A stretch of DNA of 64,000 bases from Plazaster borealis (taxonomy: Eukaryota; Echinodermata; Asteroidea; Forcipulatida; Labidiasteridae), in the NCBI GenBank assembly GCA_021014325.1, contig CM037460.1, positions 14,861,486-14,925,485 of the forward strand. The letters run 5' to 3'. Shown here one piece after another: positions 59,991 to 64,000 of the stretch. The translations under genes were made by a program, and so were the position numbers. Positions within the stretch are counted from its first letter, which is position 1. Each line of letters starts with the position of its first letter. The notes below the pieces were generated by a model. The model saw nothing but the letters and a program-made list of their open reading frames with translations, did no database searches and was not told where the DNA came from.

Positions 59991-62900
59991 TCAGCCTACC
60001 ATTACCCTCTTCCTCCCACGCTGTCTCACCTCGTCTAATTTCTTCAACACTTCAGCTGATTTCTGATAAGATTTCCCGTAAGCTGACAGTACCTTTTCAA
60101 AGACAACTTCAGTGTCTGGATGGGTGCTCAAGAAGGCTCTTTCTAAGACATAAAGGTCAACGCCCTTGTCTTCTGCCAAACCTGAAATCTGGCTCAGGCC
60201 GAAATCAATTAAGACAATAGATGACAACCGGAAATTAGAATCAGAAGATTGTTGCCGTAGTAACATATTCGATGTTGTAAGATCCCCATGGATGACATCA
60301 TTGCTGTGCATTTTAGCCAATATTTTACCGATTACCTCAGCAAGCTGAAAAAGTTCTTCTAATGGAGCAGATCTGTGCTGAAAGTCCTCTATGAATTCTC
60401 TTACAGTAACAGAGTTATCAAAGTCTTGCATATAAATGCAATACTCAACATAGTTGACAAAGAAGACAGTTGGTGTAGAAATTCCTGCAAAGCGAAAAAA
60501 ATAATAATAATAAAATGAAACATTGAAAATATGCCTAATTCAGTTGATACTGATTTTTTAGTTCTGTGCATAAACTTGTTATTTCACTAGTTCTTCCTTT
60601 TCAATCGATTGTAATCCATCTGTTGGATCAGATTGAATCCAAAACATAAAATTAGGGTTACAATCACCAGACATGGCAACTACAAATGAAGCACAAGAGA
60701 AAACAAACTGCCCGCATTTGTTGTCAAATGTATCCTTGAAAAAGCTAGAAAAGGTGAACAATTTAGTAAAAACAATCAAAACGTAATAGTGGTAGTTGAA
60801 TGTGCTGTGTATTTTGGCCAGTACTTTACCGATTATACCTCAGCAAGCTGAAAAAGTTCTTCTAAATCTAATGGAGCAGATCAGAATTTAAGTAGCACTA
60901 GTTCAATAGCTATTTAATAGCCAAACTGTTAGTGTTAATGTTATGGTAAAACAAAAATCATAGAGTTACTTGAAAGTTAAACATGTACAATGATTAATGA
61001 GTGTAATCTCTCCATGATCTTTTATAAAGTGTGTTTATTTGCATATAACCGTACTGTACTGACTACTGCAGTGTTACTATACTAGTGTCCATCTACATGT
61101 AGCCCAGGTTGGACTCCTCCGTTCGTTGCATACAACGCGACAGAGTCCAGGGTATAAAGGTCCGTACCATAGCAAAAATTTGTAAAACAAAATATTTTCA
61201 TATTTATACCTGATGGAGGAAGCTGAAACTTCGTTCACATATTCCTTGTGTCATGAAATCCATGCCTGCTGGGGTCAGAATTGTAAATTTTATCCTTGGA
61301 TGACATTATTTTTTAAAAATAAAATGGAAATTGACATCTCTATTGAACTTTCTGAACTACACTCGCTTGCACACTTGATGAAATTACCCAGAATAAGTCG
61401 CTGGAGTTGCTATGGCTGCATTTCGCACATGTGAACAAGGCCCACATGTAAATCGGTACATGATGTTTAAAACGCTAGCGTGGATCTGCGATTTATTTTC
61501 GGAAATAATGTCATCCATGGATTTATTTGTTATTTTTGGACCCATCAAAAGTGTAGTTATGGACATGAAGAATAAATGAACGGAATTTCAGCTTCTCAAA
61601 TCAGGTAATAATTTGAAGAAAAAAATTAGTTAAAATTGTGTTCGCTATCTCTCCACGAAAATGATCTTTTGTGGGTTATTTCATATTTGCACATAAAACT
61701 CACTATACTACTGTGTGTTACTGTGTGTGAGTCTTTAGTGTCCATAAAGAACTCACACAGGATCAGAATTGAAGGCTTTACAATAAATAAATAAATAAAT
61801 AAATAACAAGTTCTTATATAGCACATTTTACAATAAACGTATCAATGCGCTTAACATTAGTGCCCTGGTCATTGGGCCAATAACATTCCTTTTTAACCTT
61901 TCTCAGCTCCCTGGGTAGTATACAGCCCGAGCTGCTGTAGCGCTCCGAAGGCTTTTTCAAACACAATATCAACCTCTACCCTCGCAGGAGGTACCCATTT
62001 ATACCCCTGGGTGAAGACAAGCAATTATAGTTAAAGGGACACGTTGCCTTCGGGGTTGGGCGCTGTTGGGCGCTTTTGGGCTATAACAAGCGTTTGATGT
62101 ATAATGAGCATGGTCGGAAAGATGTTTAAAAAGTAGAATATAATTATCCACACAAACGTGCCTTAGAAATGCTTCGCTTTTGCTCACTTTCGCGAAACAA
62201 AACGCTCCGCCGTTTATGGGAGTCAAGATTTTGACTCCCATAAATGGCGGACAAATTCTATTAGTCTTATTTCCAGTCGCAGCTGTTGAACTACGACTGA
62301 GCAATTATTTTATTAAAAATGTTACGATTACCATCTGTTTATTGTATTCCAATAAATATCCAACACCGAGCTGAATCTAGCACAGTATTGGGCCCGATAT
62401 AGCCAGCCGGCGATTAGAACACATGCAGTACAGGGAGGTGAACCAAATGTGATAGTTTGTCTCCTCCCTGTACTGCATGTGTTCTAATATTCTGAATATG
62501 CGGCTGGCCGTTCCGCAAATACCTGGCTGGATATTTTGGACCCAATACTGAGCTAGCTTTAGCTCGGTTTACAAGTTGCGAGCGAGGTAGAAAATGAGAT
62601 TATTACCCGGTTTTCATCTGACCATAGAGCAAGGAGATCTGACTGGTTTACCAGGCCACTGACTACGGCACTAGCGTAACGACTGTTCGTCGCGCATTTT
62701 GCCCATTACATGGACGGTGGTATTTACGGCTGGAAATACGTATACGTTTCGCGGGGCAGATCTCGGGGTCAGATGGCAATGTTTGGGGTTTTTTAATCAC
62801 CATTCACTTATTATAACACATTAAAGGCATGTTATTGCACGAACAACTCTTAATAAGGATATGGAACACTTCCAAACAGCAAAATTTCTTGAGATTTTAA

Positions 62901-63531
62901 GGCAACGTGTTCCTTTAAGTGTCTTGCTCAAGGACACAAGTGCCATGACCGGGATTCGAACCCACAACCCGATGACTAACCATCAGAACTTAAACTATGA
63001 CCACCACTCCACCACCAGACCACACACATCTACTCCTAGTCCTAGAACTATGAGGTTCGTTTCGCTATCGTTCGTCGTTGTGGAGACGATAGCGAAACGA
63101 ACCCATATAGCATGTATAGGAGTAACACATATCCAGATAATCGACCAACTGAGTGATAGTAATTAGTGCATATAGCAAAGAGCAATTAGCATGTCACTGA
63201 TTACTTGCGATAATCGGAGGTTACGATTACCGTCGGGAGGATGGAGGGTTATGATTATCGCAACGAACTAGTCATTGATGCAATGCTGACCTGCTTTTTG
63301 GCATCTCAAGAGTGAACGCACTTCTTGAGAAGTTCTCTTGACCGTGAGTTTCTCGTCGAGAGCCGGGTGGCGATACTTCTTTTTAAACCGTTGTTTCACG
63401 ACACAGGACCTCCCTAAAAAAGTTCCCCGATAAACTTTAGCTTCAGCGCCCTGCTTGATGAGTTGAGATCCTTGTAAGACTGAAAAAGCTGGGACTTCGG
63501 CACTCATGTTGCACTGTGTTTGGGAAGCCAT
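59991..63531 (-). CDS. TP53RK: TP53-regulating kinase / Bud32 orthologue (two exons, complete)
   Basis: Atypical small kinase/ATPase of the KEOPS complex, needed for N6-threonylcarbamoyladenosine at position 37 of ANN-decoding tRNAs. Exon 1 is 63,531-63,291 and exon 2 is 60,484-59,991. They join in phase 1 ([12 protein letters not shown]), giving 735 nt and 244 aa; the human protein is 253 aa. [10 protein letters not shown] at 27-36 is the glycine-loop equivalent and Lys46 is in [14 protein letters not shown] at 146-153 is the catalytic loop with Asp148, DFGLS is at 174-178, and [14 protein letters not shown] at 185-198. The C-terminus RGRKRVMVG is the basic tail typical of metazoan TP53RK. 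The chosen ATG at 63,529-63,531 has strong context (AACATGG), and no ATG lies further upstream in the open frame. All key residues are present, so the gene looks intact. The 2.8-kb intron is packed with repeats. Confidence 0.95.
60802..60892 (-). pseudogene. Partial duplicate of TP53RK exon 2 within its own intron
   Basis: About 90 bp closely resemble exon 2 at about 60,297-60,376 in the same orientation, sharing CAGCAAGCTGAAAAAGTTCT and AATGGAGCAGATC. Relative to the exon it carries 6-bp and 2-bp insertions, and the latter shifts the frame. It has no clear splice sites. It corresponds to the alpha-helix just before the catalytic loop and cannot encode a functional segment. Confidence 0.8.
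61782..62034 (-). mobile_element. SINE-like repeat, tail half, ending in (AAAT)n
   Basis: An (AAAT)n tract at 61,782-61,806 is followed by sequence with CAATGCGCTTAACATTAGTGCC and ending GTGAAGACAAGCAATTATAG. On the minus strand this reads as the 3' part and simple-sequence tail of a SINE. The head lies beyond the inserted MITE at 62,915-63,040. In the TP53RK intron. Confidence 0.65.
62031..62918. mobile_element. MITE with TTAA ends, inserted in the SINE-like repeat
   Basis: The ends TTAAAGGGACACGTTGCCTT (62,031-62,050) and its complement (62,899-62,918) match over 20 bp with one mismatch. A central palindrome (62,206-62,226 against 62,231-62,251, one mismatch, 4-nt loop) holds TTATGGGAGTCAA. 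The right half contains another inserted foldback at 62,361-62,573. Flanking sequence reads as one SINE when the element and one TTAA are removed, which points to a piggyBac-like TTAA target. Confidence 0.75.
62361..62573. mobile_element. Nested foldback element with a second hairpin inside
   Basis: The outer inverted repeats of about 46 bp contain CAGTATTGGG and CCAGCC at the left, mirrored at the right as GGCTGG and CCCAATACTG. Inside is a perfect 26-bp pair, 62,413-62,438 and 62,463-62,488 (AACACATGCAGTACAGGG and its complement), with a 24-nt loop. Confidence 0.75.
62915..63040 (-). mobile_element. SINE-like repeat, tRNA-derived head
   Basis: The minus-strand B box GGTTCGAATCC at 62,952-62,962 is followed by CACTTGTGTCCTTGAGCAAGA. 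The A-box region upstream (about 63,000-63,025) is degenerate. It continues on the far side of the inserted MITE into the tail half at 61,782-62,034. Reconstructed length is about 370 bp. Confidence 0.65.
63030..63127. repeat. Foldback with perfect 18-bp core arms
   Basis: GGTTCGTTTCGCTATCGT at 63,054-63,071 is the exact complement of 63,086-63,103, with a 14-nt loop. Pairing continues imperfectly outward (TACTCCTA and TAGGAGTA), giving arms of about 40 bp. Probably a small foldback transposon in the TP53RK intron. Confidence 0.75.
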
Positions 63532-64000
63532 GTTTTTATTTCCCGGTGGTGTAGAAAAAATTGTTGACTTCGATTGATCTATTTTTTTGTAGGGGTGGCG
63601 GAGGTTTAATGTGTTTAACAATAATCAGTTTTCAATTTCATGATTTATAATATTAGTAAATAATTGCTCAATTGTATATATTCATCACCTTTTCTAAAAT
63701 TGTATTCAATTTAAATTGAAAAAATGACTTTGTGAAAAGTGCAGTTTCTTTATTAATTTAATACCACCCCAAAAGCGTCAGTTTGTTGTTGTAAAATACC
63801 CTGTGGTATTTTACTGAATCAATATTGGTGAAGAGCACCAGACTGATTTGACTGTTTTGTGTGTTTGTGCCTTTGGTCGCGTCGCGGCCGCCTCTCCAGC
63901 ATCCGCTATCACGCTCTAGTTCAAGTTCAACGAACGGGACGGAATCTGGGTTGTTGTAGCAATATTATTGTTAACTTGTTTCGGAAAGTAGCTCCATCCC
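63532..64000. other. TP53RK upstream region, nothing further recognised
   Basis: AT-rich DNA to about 63,860, then a short GC-rich, CpG-containing stretch (GTCGCGTCGCGGCCGC near 63,880). It could hold the TP53RK promoter or the start of a neighbouring divergent gene. No coding frame is convincing. Confidence 0.3.

Noticed and set aside
61999..62374. Open frames on both strands containing [13 protein letters not shown]
   Set aside because: The peptide is the translation of the MITE's central palindrome, which reads the same on both strands. Not a gene.

Overview
This is eukaryotic, animal DNA. Both recognisable genes are split by introns with GT-AG boundaries, and both proteins are close to their animal orthologues. 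The intronic and intergenic sequence is dense in short inverted-repeat transposons (MITEs) and tRNA-derived SINE-like repeats. The commonest MITE family here, beginning TTAAAGGCA, resembles elements I associate with echinoderms, perhaps sea stars. That assignment is from memory and was not checked.

Layout. Positions 1 to about 47,375 are almost entirely satellite DNA built from a monomer of about 54 bp. The array is broken by three assembly gaps of exactly 500 N (7,193-7,692; 22,693-23,192; 47,376-47,875). In 1-4,690 (minus orientation) and 23,193-47,375 (plus orientation) seven diverged monomers form a homogeneous 380-bp higher-order repeat (HOR). In 8,229-21,360 the monomers are older and more varied, and most of 11.3-20.8 kb is organised as 1.1-1.6 kb units. 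An 855-860 bp non-satellite spacer with an internal tRNA-like Pol III promoter (A and B boxes) recurs through the array, always in the array's own orientation and always with the same junctions. The inner edges of the arrays (6.3-6.8 kb and 21.4-22.2 kb) decay into degenerate monomers and share flanking sequence.

From 48 kb onward the sequence is genic. A complete nine-exon DHRS4 orthologue (plus strand, 48,872-57,579, 258 aa) encodes a short-chain dehydrogenase/reductase ending in a peroxisomal SRL signal. A complete two-exon TP53RK/Bud32 orthologue (minus strand, 63,531-59,991, 244 aa) encodes the kinase/ATPase subunit of the KEOPS tRNA-modification complex. The two genes converge, with about 2.4 kb between stop codons. 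They have no evident functional link.

Introns and flanks carry at least ten inverted-repeat elements. These include a near-perfect 114-bp foldback with 9-bp flanking duplications, a 752-bp TA-flanked element with perfect 27-bp ends, an inverted MITE pair bracketing DHRS4 exons 3-8, and a TTAA-flanked MITE that splits a SINE-like repeat. I found no prokaryotic-type system, CRISPR array or defence locus. The most distinctive content is the internal architecture and history of the satellite.
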